A stretch of 33,446 nt of DNA from Actinomycetes bacterium. GTDB taxonomy: Bacteria; Actinomycetota; Acidimicrobiia; Acidimicrobiales; Palsa-688. A program made the translations under genes and the position numbers. The notes below the pieces were generated by a model, which saw only the letters and a list, made by a program, of their open reading frames with translations, was not told the DNA's origin and did not search any database. The stretch is from positions 1 to 33,446 of the forward strand of contig JAKBBA010000036.1 of the NCBI GenBank assembly GCA_021808665.1. Direction: 5' to 3'. Positions 1 through 7,440 of the stretch are shown piece by piece (the first letter of the stretch is position 1; every line of letters begins with the position of its first letter).

Positions 1-436
1 AGCGGGGCAGCCGCGACAGCCCGGAGGTGTGGGTAGCAAGCTCCCGCAGCGTCACCGACCCCACCGGGCTGCTCTTAGTTTCGGGCAGCAGCGCCGCTAC
101 GGTCGTGTCCAGACCGGCTTCACCCCGGCTGATCGCCTCGGCAAGCAGCATCCCGGCCAGGCCCTTGGTAACCGACCCGATCTCGAACCGGGTGTCCTGG
201 CCGGCGTCGATGAACGCCGACCGGGTAGCGGGAGCCGCTTCCAAATCGACCACCATCGCGGAGACCCGCCGAGCCCGCCGGCCGGCCAACCGGCCCAGCT
301 CGGCCGCTAACCCCGGGTCCCCACCCGCCGGCCCGGCTCGGTGCAGCAGCCCCCGCCCCAAACCGAACGCGATCGCCGCCACGGTCAGGCACCCGAACGC
401 CGAGAGGGCGGTGTTAATCACCCCAATCGCCGCCAC
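1..436 (-). CDS. Membrane-anchored serine hydrolase (beta-lactamase/class C-like), N-terminal part
   Basis: Reading the minus strand gives one hydrophobic segment (VAAIGVINTALSAFG onward), a short charged stretch, then FEIGSVTKGLAGMLLAEAI. This carries the SxxK nucleophile motif (SVTK) of the serine beta-lactamase-like family (PF00144). It is followed by the family-typical THTSGLSRLP. The gene runs off the left edge, so the YxN and HxG motifs are not seen. The likely role is a membrane-anchored, outward-facing penicillin-binding-protein-like esterase or peptidase. The start is uncertain: GTG at 436 is the first usual start codon after the hydrophobic segment begins, but the frame stays open upstream (ANWKTGWRVSG) with only TTG candidates and no clear ribosome site, so the true start may lie up to about 100 bases further right, inside the palindrome region. 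Confidence 0.7.
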   Translation of the reverse strand, partial: MAAIGVINTALSAFGCLTVAAIAFGLGRGLLHRAGPAGGDPGLAAELGRLAGRRARRVSAMVVDLEAAPATRSAFIDAGQDTRFEIGSVTKGLAGMLLAEAISRGEAGLDTTVAALLPETKSSPVGSVTLRELATHTSGLSRLPR

Positions 437-486
437 CCCTGAAACACGCCAGCCAGTCTTCCAGTTCGCCGGGGCGTCCCGACCAA

Positions 487-502
487 GTACCCGTACGGGT
501 AC
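487..502. promoter_or_regulatory. Perfect 16-bp palindrome, candidate operator
   Basis: GTACCCGTACGGGTAC is its own reverse complement. It lies between the divergent serine hydrolase and vapBC genes, just upstream of a possible -10 box (TATGCT, 507-512). VapBC complexes usually bind palindromes at their own promoter, so autoregulation of the downstream pair is the simplest reading. This is inferred from position and symmetry only. Confidence 0.5.
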
Positions 503-520
503 ATGGTATGCTTGCAATAT

Positions 521-540
521 CGCTATCAAACGCGATAGCG
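521..540. promoter_or_regulatory. Inverted repeat CGCTATC-N6-GATAGCG before vapB
   Basis: Two perfect 7-base arms (521-527 and 534-540) flank six bases and end seven bases before the vapB start at 548. No Shine-Dalgarno sequence is visible there. The repeat could be a second operator for the RHH antitoxin, or a hairpin in the leader that affects translation. It lies downstream of the candidate -10 box at 507-512. Confidence 0.45.
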
Positions 541-547
541 TCCTCTC

Positions 548-823
548 ATGTCGAACGTGTTGATTCGAGACGTCTCAGAGGAGGATCTGGAGCAGATCAA
601 AGAGGCGGCCGCCCAACGAGGCGCCACGTTGCAGGCGTACCTATGGGAGACCCTGCATGCTCAGGCGGCCTACCTGCGACGCCAGGATGCCCTAGCGAGA
701 GCGGCCCAACGGCTTGACGGGCGGCCTGCGGTATCCCACGAGGCGCGCGAAGCCGTGCTAGACGCCATCGCTGCAGCGCACGACGAACGCGGGAACTGGG
801 TGAGCCAGCGGCCGGCACGGTGA
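548..823 (+). CDS. VapB/FitA-like ribbon-helix-helix antitoxin
   Basis: This 91-residue protein begins MSNVLIRDVSEEDLEQIKEAAAQ. That is the beta-strand plus helix pattern of FitA/VapB-type ribbon-helix-helix antitoxins (short strand VLIRDV, then two helices through LQAYLWETLHA). The C-terminal half (RPAVSHEAREAVLDAIAAAHDERG) is the acidic, likely disordered part that wraps the toxin. Its stop overlaps the start of the PIN toxin (GTGA at 820-823), the usual translational coupling of VapBC pairs. It is expected to neutralise the downstream RNase and, with it, repress the promoter through the palindromes at 487-540. Family assignment rests on pattern and context. Confidence 0.8.
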   Translation: MSNVLIRDVSEEDLEQIKEAAAQRGATLQAYLWETLHAQAAYLRRQDALARAAQRLDGRPAVSHEAREAVLDAIAAAHDERGNWVSQRPAR

Positions 824-1245
824 TCGTCGATGCCTCGCTGGTGATCGACGCCGTTGCTGACAGCGGACCGCGAGGAGTGGCCGCTCGTGACAGGCTGGCC
901 GCCCAACCAGCGACCGAGCGGCTGGTCGCACCCGGGCACTTCGCGTTCGAGGTGATGTCAGGACTTCAAGCCGCCGCAAAGCGCCCTGATCATCCACTCC
1001 AAGAAGGCGACGTCGCCGAGGCCCTTGCGGACGCCGCTTCTTTCGAGATACAGATCGAAGGGACCCCGTGGGCGGATGTGCATCGAGCCTGGGCGCTTGC
1101 CCAAGCATCGCTGCGGTACGCGGACGCCATCTACGTTGCTGCGGCTGAGCGACATCGGACTGTCTTGCTGACTGCTGACGCTCGAATCGAGCGTTCAGGC
1201 GCACCGTTCACCTGCAAGATCATCACCGTCGCCCTGCCTCAGTAG
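820..1245 (+). CDS. vapC: VapC-type PIN-domain ribonuclease toxin
   Basis: This 141-residue PIN domain opens with MIVDASLVID. The acidic residues expected for the metal site are present: Asp4, Glu44 (FAFEVMSGL), Asp102 (YADAIYVAAAE) and Asp120 (LTADARI). Length and motif spacing are normal for VapC, so the enzyme looks intact. VapC toxins cleave tRNA or rRNA when free of antitoxin; the target here cannot be read from sequence. The GTG start overlaps the antitoxin stop. The next pair begins less than 60 bases downstream. Confidence 0.9.
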   Translation: MIVDASLVIDAVADSGPRGVAARDRLAAQPATERLVAPGHFAFEVMSGLQAAAKRPDHPLQEGDVAEALADAASFEIQIEGTPWADVHRAWALAQASLRYADAIYVAAAERHRTVLLTADARIERSGAPFTCKIITVALPQ

Positions 1246-1280
1246 CCGGTCGGCTTGTGCGACGCCCAGCAGCATGTGTG

Positions 1281-1286
1281 TATATT
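1281..1286 (+). promoter_or_regulatory. Candidate -10 box for a leaderless vapB transcript
   Basis: TATATT lies seven bases before the GTG start at 1294 (TANNNT class). There is no Shine-Dalgarno sequence between them. This spacing is what actinobacterial leaderless mRNAs show, where transcription begins at the start codon itself. No clear -35 box was identified. Confidence 0.4.
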
Positions 1287-1293
1287 GTGTGGT

Positions 1294-1521
1294 GTGACTC
1301 GATTGAACGTGTATCTGCCGGACGATCTTGCGGCAGAAGCCAAGAAGGCAGGCTTGAATCTGTCGGCGGTGACCCAGGAGGCAGTCCGGCGAAGCCTGGC
1401 GTTGCGCTCGACGGATGCCTGGCTTGAAACGCTTACGAGCCCTACTGCGCGAGTTTCACATGATCGCGCGCTGGCGGCGCTCGACGCCACAAGGGACGAA
1501 GCACCGACTCGGCATGGCTGA
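1294..1521 (+). CDS. VapB-like ribbon-helix-helix antitoxin (second pair)
   Basis: The 75-residue protein from GTG 1294 starts VTRLNVYLPDDLAAEAKKAG, a CopG/VapB-type ribbon-helix-helix: the strand RLNVYLP, then the helices DDLAAEAKKAG and LSAVTQEAVRRSL. The frame is open further upstream, but the RHH fold begins exactly at this GTG and a -10-like box sits seven bases before it, so the shorter start is preferred. The C-terminal tail is the presumed toxin-binding region. It overlaps the following PIN gene by eight bases, as expected for a coupled toxin-antitoxin pair. Confidence 0.8.
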   Translation: MTRLNVYLPDDLAAEAKKAGLNLSAVTQEAVRRSLALRSTDAWLETLTSPTARVSHDRALAALDATRDEAPTRHG

Positions 1522-1900
1522 GGCCGTCGTCGACGCATCCGCTCTGGTCGATCTTCTGTTGGACAACGAGCTTGGCCGCGCAGTGCGGCGTCGCATAGCC
1601 GGTCACGCCCTGCACGCACCGGCGCACGTCGATGCCGAGGTCCTGTCGGCCTTGGGACGCCTGCATCGAGCGGACGGCCTCGATGCGGGCACAGTCGAGG
1701 TCAAGCTTCGCGAGCTGGCCGCAGCACCGATCGAGCGGCATCGTGTCCACGATCTCCTCCCCGGAACCTGGGCACGTCGCCAACAGCTTCGGCTCGTCGA
1801 CGCGATCTACGTCGAACTGGCCGTCTCCCGCGGCGTATCGCTGGTAACGACCGACCCCCGACTACGCGATGCATCGTCGGTTGAGGTCGTGACCACCTGA
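1514..1900 (+). CDS. vapC: VapC-type PIN-domain ribonuclease toxin (second pair)
   Basis: The 128-residue PIN protein starts at ATG 1514 (MAEAVVDASALVDLLL). It keeps the four expected acidic residues: Asp7, Glu42 (VDAEVLSALGRL), Asp96 (RLVDAIYVELA) and Asp114 (VTTDPRL). An in-frame extension to the left is possible but would lie inside the antitoxin and lacks PIN character. The sequence differs clearly from the first VapC, so the two pairs are not a recent duplication. Predicted activity is Mg-dependent endoribonuclease blocked by the upstream VapB. Confidence 0.88.
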   Translation: MAEAVVDASALVDLLLDNELGRAVRRRIAGHALHAPAHVDAEVLSALGRLHRADGLDAGTVEVKLRELAAAPIERHRVHDLLPGTWARRQQLRLVDAIYVELAVSRGVSLVTTDPRLRDASSVEVVTT

Positions 1901-1951
1901 GTCGGCGGCCGCCGCCGACGATCGCTGACCGCGCCGGTTCTGTAGTGCGGC

Positions 1952-2119
1952 TCCTTGGTGGACGCTCTGCGGTCCGCTTACCGGCACGGCATCGAGTTGC
2001 AGGACAGCCTGCACGCAGTGCGCGACGGGTTGGTCGTCGGGAAGATCGCAACGGACCCACCTGCTACCTCACTATCGGCGCTGACCGTACCGGAACCTGT
2101 TGGAGGGAGGGCGGTGACC
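1952..2119 (+). pseudogene. Frameshifted BrnT/DUF4258-like toxin remnant
   Basis: Frame 2 encodes VDALRSAYRHGIELQDSLHAVRDGL, matching the RHGI..D..HA opening of BrnT/DUF4258-like toxins. The reading then continues in frame 1 as YLTIGADRTGT, the family's second strand, and ends in frame 3 as NLLEGGR followed by TGA, just before the antitoxin start. One gene spread across three frames means at least two indels, so no working protein is made. Family recognition is by eye and would need an HMM search. Confidence 0.55.
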
Positions 2120-2476
2120 ATGCCCGCAACGCACGGGACCAACGCCGACGGCACCCCCATCACCGACGAGATGGTCGAGGCCATGGCCGACGAGGCCGAG
2201 CGTGGCTACGACGTCGATGAAATCCTGGCCCGCCGGCGGGGCGGCGATCACGCTGGACAGTCCCTGGGCGGCGGCCGAACCCAGCACGGCGACGACTCGC
2301 CGTCGATGGCGGTACGTCGTCCCTGTCGCCGGTCACGGCGAACGTCCCGTTGGAGATGGTCGACAGCAAGGCGTTTAGCTCACGCTTGGCCTACGAGCGC
2401 CACGGACGCGCCTGCGGAGGCACGGGCCGAACCTTCGACGGCGCCCACCCGACCTGTCAACGCGTGCCGCGACTGA
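2120..2476 (+). pseudogene. Antitoxin remnant with intact N-terminus and scrambled C-terminus
   Basis: A strong ribosome site (GGAGGGAGG, 2102-2110) precedes ATG 2120. The first 40 residues read MPATHGTNADGTPITDEMVE onward through AERGYDVDEILARRRG, the standard opening of CopG-like antitoxins that pair with the toxin type upstream. After about residue 40 the frame changes to a low-complexity Arg/Pro/Ala reading (RRPCRRSRRTSRWRWS) with no family resemblance, and the expected ribbon-helix-helix segment is missing. An open frame persists to 2476, so a chimeric protein could still be made, but it is unlikely to be a working antitoxin. Confidence 0.6.
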
Positions 2477-2574
2477 GCCCCTTGTGACGACCCCTGCCGG
2501 GCACTTTGCCAGAACTAAACCAGAGTGTCTCCAACGAGCTTGGGCTATGACGGTAACGCCGGCCGGGGGCACGG

Positions 2575-2707
2575 CATGATCGAGACGACACGAGTCCGGA
2601 TCATCCCGCTCGACGAAGTCGGTGACGACGTGGCGAGAGACGAGGGCGAGGGCTTCCGCGTCGCGGCCGAGTGGGCCTTTTGGCACCTGCACAGGTCGAC
2701 CCGGTGA
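2575..2707 (+). pseudogene. ASCH-domain protein fragment
   Basis: [18 protein letters not shown] and [12 protein letters not shown] match the core of ASCH-domain proteins (IETTeVrv.pl.eVde.fA.dEGEG.rs.aeW). Only about 40 residues of a roughly 150-residue fold remain. The N-terminal half and the C-terminal strands are gone, and the sequence after AEW changes to unrelated residues. A product could start at ATG 2525 or 2577, but it would lack most of the fold. It lies in a run of broken genes from 1952 to 3883. Confidence 0.6.
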
Positions 2708-2776
2708 ACGGATATCGCCTCAACGGCGAGGACCAGGTGGAACCGGCCGGGAATGTCCCGGGCTTGGATCGTTCGG

Positions 2777-3197
2777 CGGCTGGGTCGGCTACGGCGAGGT
2801 GTTCGGTTTCCTTGGACCTAACGGGGCCGGCAAGACGACAACGGTGCGCACGCTCGGCACGCTGCTCGCGCCGACGTCGGGGACGGCGACGGTAGCGGGT
2901 ATCGACCTGGGCCCCGGCGAGGAGGGCTGGATGAGGACTCTCATCACCGCGCTCAAGGACCGGGGCGTGACCATCTTCTTGACCACCCACCGCCTCGAGG
3001 AGGCCGAGCGGCTATGTGACCGTGTCGCCATCCTCAACACCACGATGCGCCTGATAGGCCGCCCTGGGGAGTTGCGCGCTCAACTGTTTAGGAGGAGCAT
3101 CGAGGTTCGCCTCCGTGCCGGCCTCGCGGAGTCCCGCCACTCTCTCGAAGATGTGTACCTCCAGCTCGTCGACGAGGACCTGGAGGCGAAAAGATGA
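2777..3197 (+). pseudogene. ABC-exporter ATPase with internal deletions
   Basis: [20 protein letters not shown] is a good Walker A region. The frame then passes directly from [12 protein letters not shown] to [21 protein letters not shown] (H-loop). The Q-loop, the LSGGQ-type signature and Walker B, normally about 100 residues, are missing. The C-terminal accessory region is also shortened before [18 protein letters not shown]. Both joins are in frame, so an open frame remains, but the product cannot form a normal ATP site. The first strand before Walker A is missing too. It overlaps the permease start by four bases (ATGA, 3194), showing these were once a coupled ATPase-permease operon. Confidence 0.8.
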
Positions 3198-3883
3198 CTT
3201 TCAGCTGGGGGCGGGTCGGGGCGATCGCGCAGAAAGAACTGCGCGACTACCGCCGCAACCGCTTCGTCATGCTCTCCATGTCGGCCCTGCCACTGCTCAT
3301 GCTCGCGATCCCGATCGTGCAACTCTTCGCGGTCAACGTGTCGTCCACCAGCCCGAGGTTCAACGCCCGCATCGGGCTCTCGCTTCTCTACATGTTGATA
3401 CTCCCCGCTATCGTCCCTTCCGTCCTGTCCGCCTACTCGGTGGTCGGCGAGCGTGAGCAAGGCACGCTCGAACCGATACTCACAACCCCCATCCATCGAG
3501 AAGAGTTCCTCATCGGCAAAGCGTTGGCGGTACTCCTGCCCACCCTTGTGGTCGCCTACATGATCTTCGGGATCTTCCTCGGGACGGTCGCATTCTTCGC
3601 CCATCCCGCCATCGCCTCGGCCATCTTCGAACGGTCTCACATCCTCGTCCAGTTGCTCTTCACGCCCCTCGTCGCGGGATGGTCGATATGGGCTGGCATC
3701 GCCGTGCTCGCCAGCCTGCCTCCCCTCGCCATCGTGTCCCTCATGAATTTCAGCGTCATCAAACCCTCGGTAGGGCTCGCCGTGGGCCTCGCCGCCGCCC
3801 TCCTGGTAATCGACGGGCTGGCCTAGCGGGTCGTCGCCGCCCTATTCGATAGTGAACGCATCGTCAGTGGCGGCCGGAACTGA
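3194..3883 (+). pseudogene. ABC-2 type permease, internal deletion and in-frame TAG
   Basis: The first 210 codons encode a multi-pass ABC-2 permease ([20 protein letters not shown], then hydrophobic segments around residues 28-50, 60-80, 110-135, 155-175 and 180-208). Compared with family members of about 250-260 residues, a short soluble stretch between WSIWAGIA and LASLPPLAIV is missing. The frame stops at TAG 3824-3826, exactly where relatives carry Trp in a (G/A)WRVV motif, then continues in the same frame as RVVAALFDSERIVSGGRN to TGA 3881-3883. A TGG-to-TAG change is the simple explanation. A 210-residue protein could still be made, but with a broken ATPase partner it is probably non-functional. 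Confidence 0.75.
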
Positions 3884-4236
3884 ACCATCCAACATTCGAA
3901 GACAGGACCACCCAAAACGGGCGCAGGACAAGCAGACGGAGAGATGCCGGCTCGATCTGATATCGCATGGATACCCTCGGTCCCGGCGTCGGCGGTAGCC
4001 TACGAGCATGTGATGGCGGCAGGGACTCACGGCCAGGGTGTGATCAGGGTCGGCGCACCTACGAGGGCAAGTTCAAAATGAGGGTGCCGGCTGGGGGGAT
4101 CCGATCATGTATGGTTCGACCATTTTTGTAATCCGGCAACAGTGGTGCAGTAAGTCGAATGCCGAGCGTAGATGAGACCGGCACCCAATGGTGGCTCCCA
4201 CGCCTCTGTGGGGAAAGGGACGATCCCCGGGTGAGC
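3884..4236. other. Intergenic region without a recognisable gene
   Basis: About 350 bases separate the permease relic from the response regulator's stop codon. Short open stretches exist on both strands, but none has a ribosome site, a family motif or plausible length. I saw no tRNA-like cloverleaf, strong hairpin or insertion-sequence end. Confidence 0.5.
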
Positions 4237-4983
4237 TCAGGTCCTCGGCGGAGGCTCAGCCAATCCGACGGCGAAGGCGTAGCGTACGGCTTGGGCGCGG
4301 TCGCGTACGCCGGTCTTGGCGAAGATCCGGTTCACGTGGGTCTTTACGGTGGCCCGGCCGAGACACAGTCGGGCGCCGATCTCGTGGTTGGACAGGCCTG
4401 CGGCGATAAGGGCCAGAACCTCGGCCTCCCGGGCAGTTAGCCCGTCCGGCCAGACGCGCCCGGATCCAGCGCCAGCGGCGGGGCCTGCCGTTAGCGGCTC
4501 TGCCCCGGATTGATTCGCCGGCGACTGCGATACCGGGCCGCCACAGGTGTCCTTCGGATTGGTCACGGCGGCGATCAGCCGCTCTTGCACCTTCGGGTCC
4601 AGCGAAGTTCTACCTAGATGAACCGCCCGGATGGCCGCCTCGATCTCCTCGGCGCTCGCGTCTTTGGTGAGGTAGCCTTTGGCGCCGGCCGCTAGAGCTG
4701 GAAGCATCGAGCCCTCGTCGCTGTAGGTGGTGAGGATCAGGACCGGCGGACCCCCGGCCGCCCGGATGGCTGCAGTGGCCGCTACCCCGTCCGTGCCTGG
4801 CATGCGCAGGTCCATGAGCACCACGTCCGGGCGGAGCTCGGCGGCGAGCTTGACGGCTTCAGCCCCGTCAGAAGCCGCACCGACGACCTCGATGCCGTCC
4901 GCGAGCCCGACTAGCATGACCAGCCCCTCGCGCACTACCCGCTGATCGTCGCAGACGAGCACTTGGATCGGACCCGCGCTCAT
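4237..4983 (-). CDS. NarL/LuxR-type two-component response regulator
   Basis: The 248-residue protein starts at ATG 4983 (MSAGPIQVLVCDDQRVVREG). The receiver domain (residues 5-122) has the acidic pair Asp12/Asp13, phospho-acceptor Asp58 (VVLMDLRMPG), the switch Thr (ILTTYSDEG) and Lys in GYLTKDAS. A Pro/Ala/Gly-rich linker of about 40 residues precedes a LuxR-type helix-turn-helix (residues about 183-245: LTAREAEVLALIAAGLSNHEI, then GRATVKTHVNRIFAKTGVRDR). The frame is open upstream, but this start overlaps the kinase stop by four bases (TCAT, 4980-4983), typical translational coupling. It should be phosphorylated by the adjacent kinase and bind promoters not identifiable here. Confidence 0.93.
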   Translation of the reverse strand: MSAGPIQVLVCDDQRVVREGLVMLVGLADGIEVVGAASDGAEAVKLAAELRPDVVLMDLRMPGTDGVAATAAIRAAGGPPVLILTTYSDEGSMLPALAAGAKGYLTKDASAEEIEAAIRAVHLGRTSLDPKVQERLIAAVTNPKDTCGGPVSQSPANQSGAEPLTAGPAAGAGSGRVWPDGLTAREAEVLALIAAGLSNHEIGARLCLGRATVKTHVNRIFAKTGVRDRAQAVRYAFAVGLAEPPPRT

Positions 4984-6173
4984 GCCGGCACCGTCACCCG
5001 AACCTGCCATCCGTTGGCAGTGGGACCGGCACTGGAGTGGCCACCGACGAGAGCCACCCGCTCTGCCAGCCCGGACAGCCCCCAGCCGTGCCCCGGTGGC
5101 GCCAGTGGCGCCGAGCCGTCTGCTCGGTCGTTGGTCACTGTCAGGACGACTTCGTGGGGTTGCCACGCCAAGCTAACCGCTGTCGTAGCCCCTGGAGCGT
5201 GGCGGACCACGTTGGCTAGGCCTTCGCCCGTAGCCCGGAAGAGTACCACGCTGACGTCGGCGGCCAGCGGTCGGGGGGTGCCGCTCACGGTTAGGCTCAC
5301 CGGCAGCCCGATGTTGTCGCTGTAGTGGGCCACCAGCTCGTCGATGTGCTCGACCGACGCCGTCTCAGCTCCGCGGAGCGCGTCGACAGCTCTGCGGGCA
5401 TCGGAAAGGCCGGATCTAGCCAAGGTCGCAGAGCGGTCGACGAGCTCCTGCAGTTCCGGGTCGGCATCGACGCGTCGGGCTAGCTTCCTCGCCCCTTCCA
5501 GCTGAATGGCTAGGCCGGAAAGCGAGTGGGCCAGCACGTCGTGCAGCTCCCGGGCTATCCGTGCCCGTTCGGCAACGGTCGCAGCTTCGGCTTGGGCGTC
5601 GCGGGCGTCCTCCAGCCGGGCCAACAGCACGTCCGTGCGCTCTTGGTCAACTCGGGATTGCTTGAGCAGCTCACCGACCAGGCCGAGAACGCCGCACAGC
5701 AACACCGACGCCAGCGCATCCTCGGTTCCGACGCTGCGCTCGAGCGAGAACAGCACGGCCAGCGATGCGGCGCCGGCGCCTCCCACCGCCACGGCCCACA
5801 GGCGCGGCAGGCGCAAGGTAGCCAAGAACACGGCGGCGGCGACGGCGACAGACGAACTGGCGAAAAAGCCCAGCAGCCCGAGACCGACCCCCGCCGCTCC
5901 CATAGCGGCGAGCAGACCCACATCCACCGCCACGAGCGAGCGTGGGCTCGGGGTTAGCAGGACCAGGATGTAAACAGCGAGGCATCCTGTCAGCTCCACG
6001 GGGGCTAGCCCCGGACGGCCCCACGGCCGTGAGGTCAGCACCGGGATCACCACCGCGACCTCAAGGCCCCAACGGACCACCCTCAGACGCCGCCGCTGCT
6101 GCTCCACGCGTTGGGCCGCCCGAACTCGGGCGGTGTCGACTCGGGCGCTTGGAGCGACGTCCATCAGCGCCAT
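4980..6173 (-). CDS. NarL-family sensor histidine kinase (HisKA_3)
   Basis: The 397-residue kinase starts at ATG 6173 (MALMDVAPSARV). After a basic N-terminus come about five to six hydrophobic segments (residues about 35-165), a short coiled stretch (170-200), and the HisKA_3 dimerisation box ERARIARELHDVLAHSLSG with phospho-acceptor His211. The ATPase domain follows (GLANVVRHAPGA N-box, WGLSGLAERVALVGG). The sensor is all membrane with no large external loop, so it may sense a membrane state or act with the membrane protein encoded just upstream. Its start overlaps that gene's stop (TAATG) and its stop overlaps the regulator's start, giving a tightly coupled three-gene operon. Confidence 0.93.
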   Translation of the reverse strand: MALMDVAPSARVDTARVRAAQRVEQQRRRLRVVRWGLEVAVVIPVLTSRPWGRPGLAPVELTGCLAVYILVLLTPSPRSLVAVDVGLLAAMGAAGVGLGLLGFFASSSVAVAAAVFLATLRLPRLWAVAVGGAGAASLAVLFSLERSVGTEDALASVLLCGVLGLVGELLKQSRVDQERTDVLLARLEDARDAQAEAATVAERARIARELHDVLAHSLSGLAIQLEGARKLARRVDADPELQELVDRSATLARSGLSDARRAVDALRGAETASVEHIDELVAHYSDNIGLPVSLTVSGTPRPLAADVSVVLFRATGEGLANVVRHAPGATTAVSLAWQPHEVVLTVTNDRADGSAPLAPPGHGWGLSGLAERVALVGGHSSAGPTANGWQVRVTVPA

Positions 6174-6694
6174 TATGGCGCCGAAGCCGCTACCGCCACA
6201 CTGGAATGAGAAGCGGAGAGGCCTTTGACCCGCAGCACAACAAGGCGGAAAACCACTTCGGCCAGAGCCATGAACAGTACTGCGGTCACCCACGCTTGGG
6301 TGCTGGTGATGTCGTGTTCGAAGCTGAAGCGGGCGATGGTAGGAGCGCCGCCGTGGGTCGCGTACTCCTCGTATGCGAACCGGGAGCCGACACCGAGCAC
6401 CCATAGGATTGCCGCTACCACTCCGGCTTTGGAGTGGGCGTACCCGTCAGCGGCGTGCCACACTCGCGTGGTCAGCGCTGTTGCTACGCCAAGGACTGCT
6501 CCGGCCCCGCCGAGCGCAAGATCAAGGAGGAGGTCGTTACCCGCAGTGGGCAGCGCCTTGAGGTAGAGGGCACAAGCCGCAGCGACCAAAGCGACGGGGA
6601 GCAGCAGGCTGCGCAAGTCCATGCGCCTGTCGCGCACCTGGCGGATTACCAGGGCGATCAGGGCGATGTCGATGACGTAGTCGTTAAGAGTCAT
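6173..6694 (-). CDS. DUF1453/CcdC-like membrane protein of the two-component operon
   Basis: The 173-residue protein MTLNDYVIDIALIALVIRQV has four to five predicted membrane helices (residues about 6-20, 30-47, 55-75, 88-105 and 135-155). A short basic segment follows the first helix (RQVRDRRMD), a pattern seen in DUF1453/CcdC-like proteins of actinobacteria that neighbour sensor kinases. It is the first gene of the operon and its TAA overlaps the kinase ATG (TAATG). Such coupling suggests equal amounts and possibly a sensing complex with the kinase. The family name is by resemblance and needs an HMM check; the function is unknown. Confidence 0.75.
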   Translation of the reverse strand: MTLNDYVIDIALIALVIRQVRDRRMDLRSLLLPVALVAAACALYLKALPTAGNDLLLDLALGGAGAVLGVATALTTRVWHAADGYAHSKAGVVAAILWVLGVGSRFAYEEYATHGGAPTIARFSFEHDITSTQAWVTAVLFMALAEVVFRLVVLRVKGLSASHSSVAVAASAP

Positions 6695-7182
6695 TCCACA
6701 ATCATCTGCTTTTTTGCTGCCGGCGTCGTCACCCTCAGGGTTGGTTGCTAGGGGGAGACGCCGGGTCGGGCCTCAACCCCCAGGCTGAGAGTCGCGGCAA
6801 GGCTGATCCGTCCTAGCGGCAGGGCATAACCCTGGACGTGGTGGAGAGTTATGAACCCTGACGCACCTGCATACACGCCAGACGCCGAGAGTAGACCGCT
6901 GCGCTGGCAGCACCACAAGTGCGAAAATCCACAGACGCCACTCAACTTCGATAGCGTCGCCGAAGCACAGTGCTTGCGACTCGAAGTCATCCCTCGGCCA
7001 CCAGACAGCTAGGTCCAACCAGGTAGAAACATACCCGAACGCTCCGCGATCCCACGGGCGCTCCCGGTCAAGAGAGAAGCCGTTCCAACGGGGTTGGCGC
7101 TAACGAGACCGACACACCGCTCATCAGCGGCGTTGACCGTTGCCACCCAACGGCGCTACACCGTGTGCACAAAGGAGACACA
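6695..7182. other. Intergenic region between the sensor operon and the antitoxin
   Basis: This 488-base gap holds the divergent promoters of the sensor operon (minus) and the Phd antitoxin (plus). Overlapping minus-strand frames of about 80 codons (6748-7018) contain Trp/Leu-rich stretches (LAVWWPRDDFE, WRLWIFALVVLP) that could be a decayed membrane-protein piece, but there is no start site or family match. No tRNA or insertion-sequence end was seen. Confidence 0.4.
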
Positions 7183-7440
7183 ATGGCCAAGGTGAAGAGC
7201 ATCGGTGTCCGTCAGTTCCGCAACAATGCCAGCACGTACCTCTCTGGCTCGGAGACGATCGCTGTCAACCGACACGGCGAGGTGATCGGGTTCTACATCT
7301 CGCTCGAACGGGACGAGGACGAGGTCCGGCGTGCTGTCGCCCAACTCGGGGCTGCCGTCGGCCAGGTTCTCGAAGAGACCGGCATGACCGAACAGGAGCT
7401 GGCACGGGTGTTCGACCTGCGACGGCCCATGCCTGAATGA
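7183..7440 (+). CDS. Phd/YefM-type antitoxin
   Basis: The 85-residue protein MAKVKSIGVRQFRNNASTYL has the classic Phd/YefM fold: strand plus helix (IGVRQFRNNASTYLSGSE), then TIAVNRHGEVIGFYISLER. The C-terminal half (RRAVAQLGAAVGQVLEETGMTEQELARVFDL) is the helical toxin-binding part. A clear AAAGGAG ribosome site (7170-7176) supports ATG 7183 over an in-frame ATG six codons upstream. Its stop overlaps the next start (ATGA, 7437-7440), but the downstream PIN toxin is truncated, so this appears to be an antitoxin left without a working partner. It may still regulate its own promoter or counter another PIN toxin. Confidence 0.85.
   Translation: MAKVKSIGVRQFRNNASTYLSGSETIAVNRHGEVIGFYISLERDEDEVRRAVAQLGAAVGQVLEETGMTEQELARVFDLRRPMPE

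Noticed and set aside
2601..3640. Minus-strand frames opposite the ABC transporter remains
   Set aside because: They are rich in Arg/Gly/Asp/His as expected for shadows. The plus strand shows clear, though broken, ABC transporter motifs.
6748..7018. Possible small minus-strand membrane protein in the gap after the sensor operon
   Set aside because: Some hydrophobic stretches are present, but there is no start site, no family match and the reading would be split between two frames.
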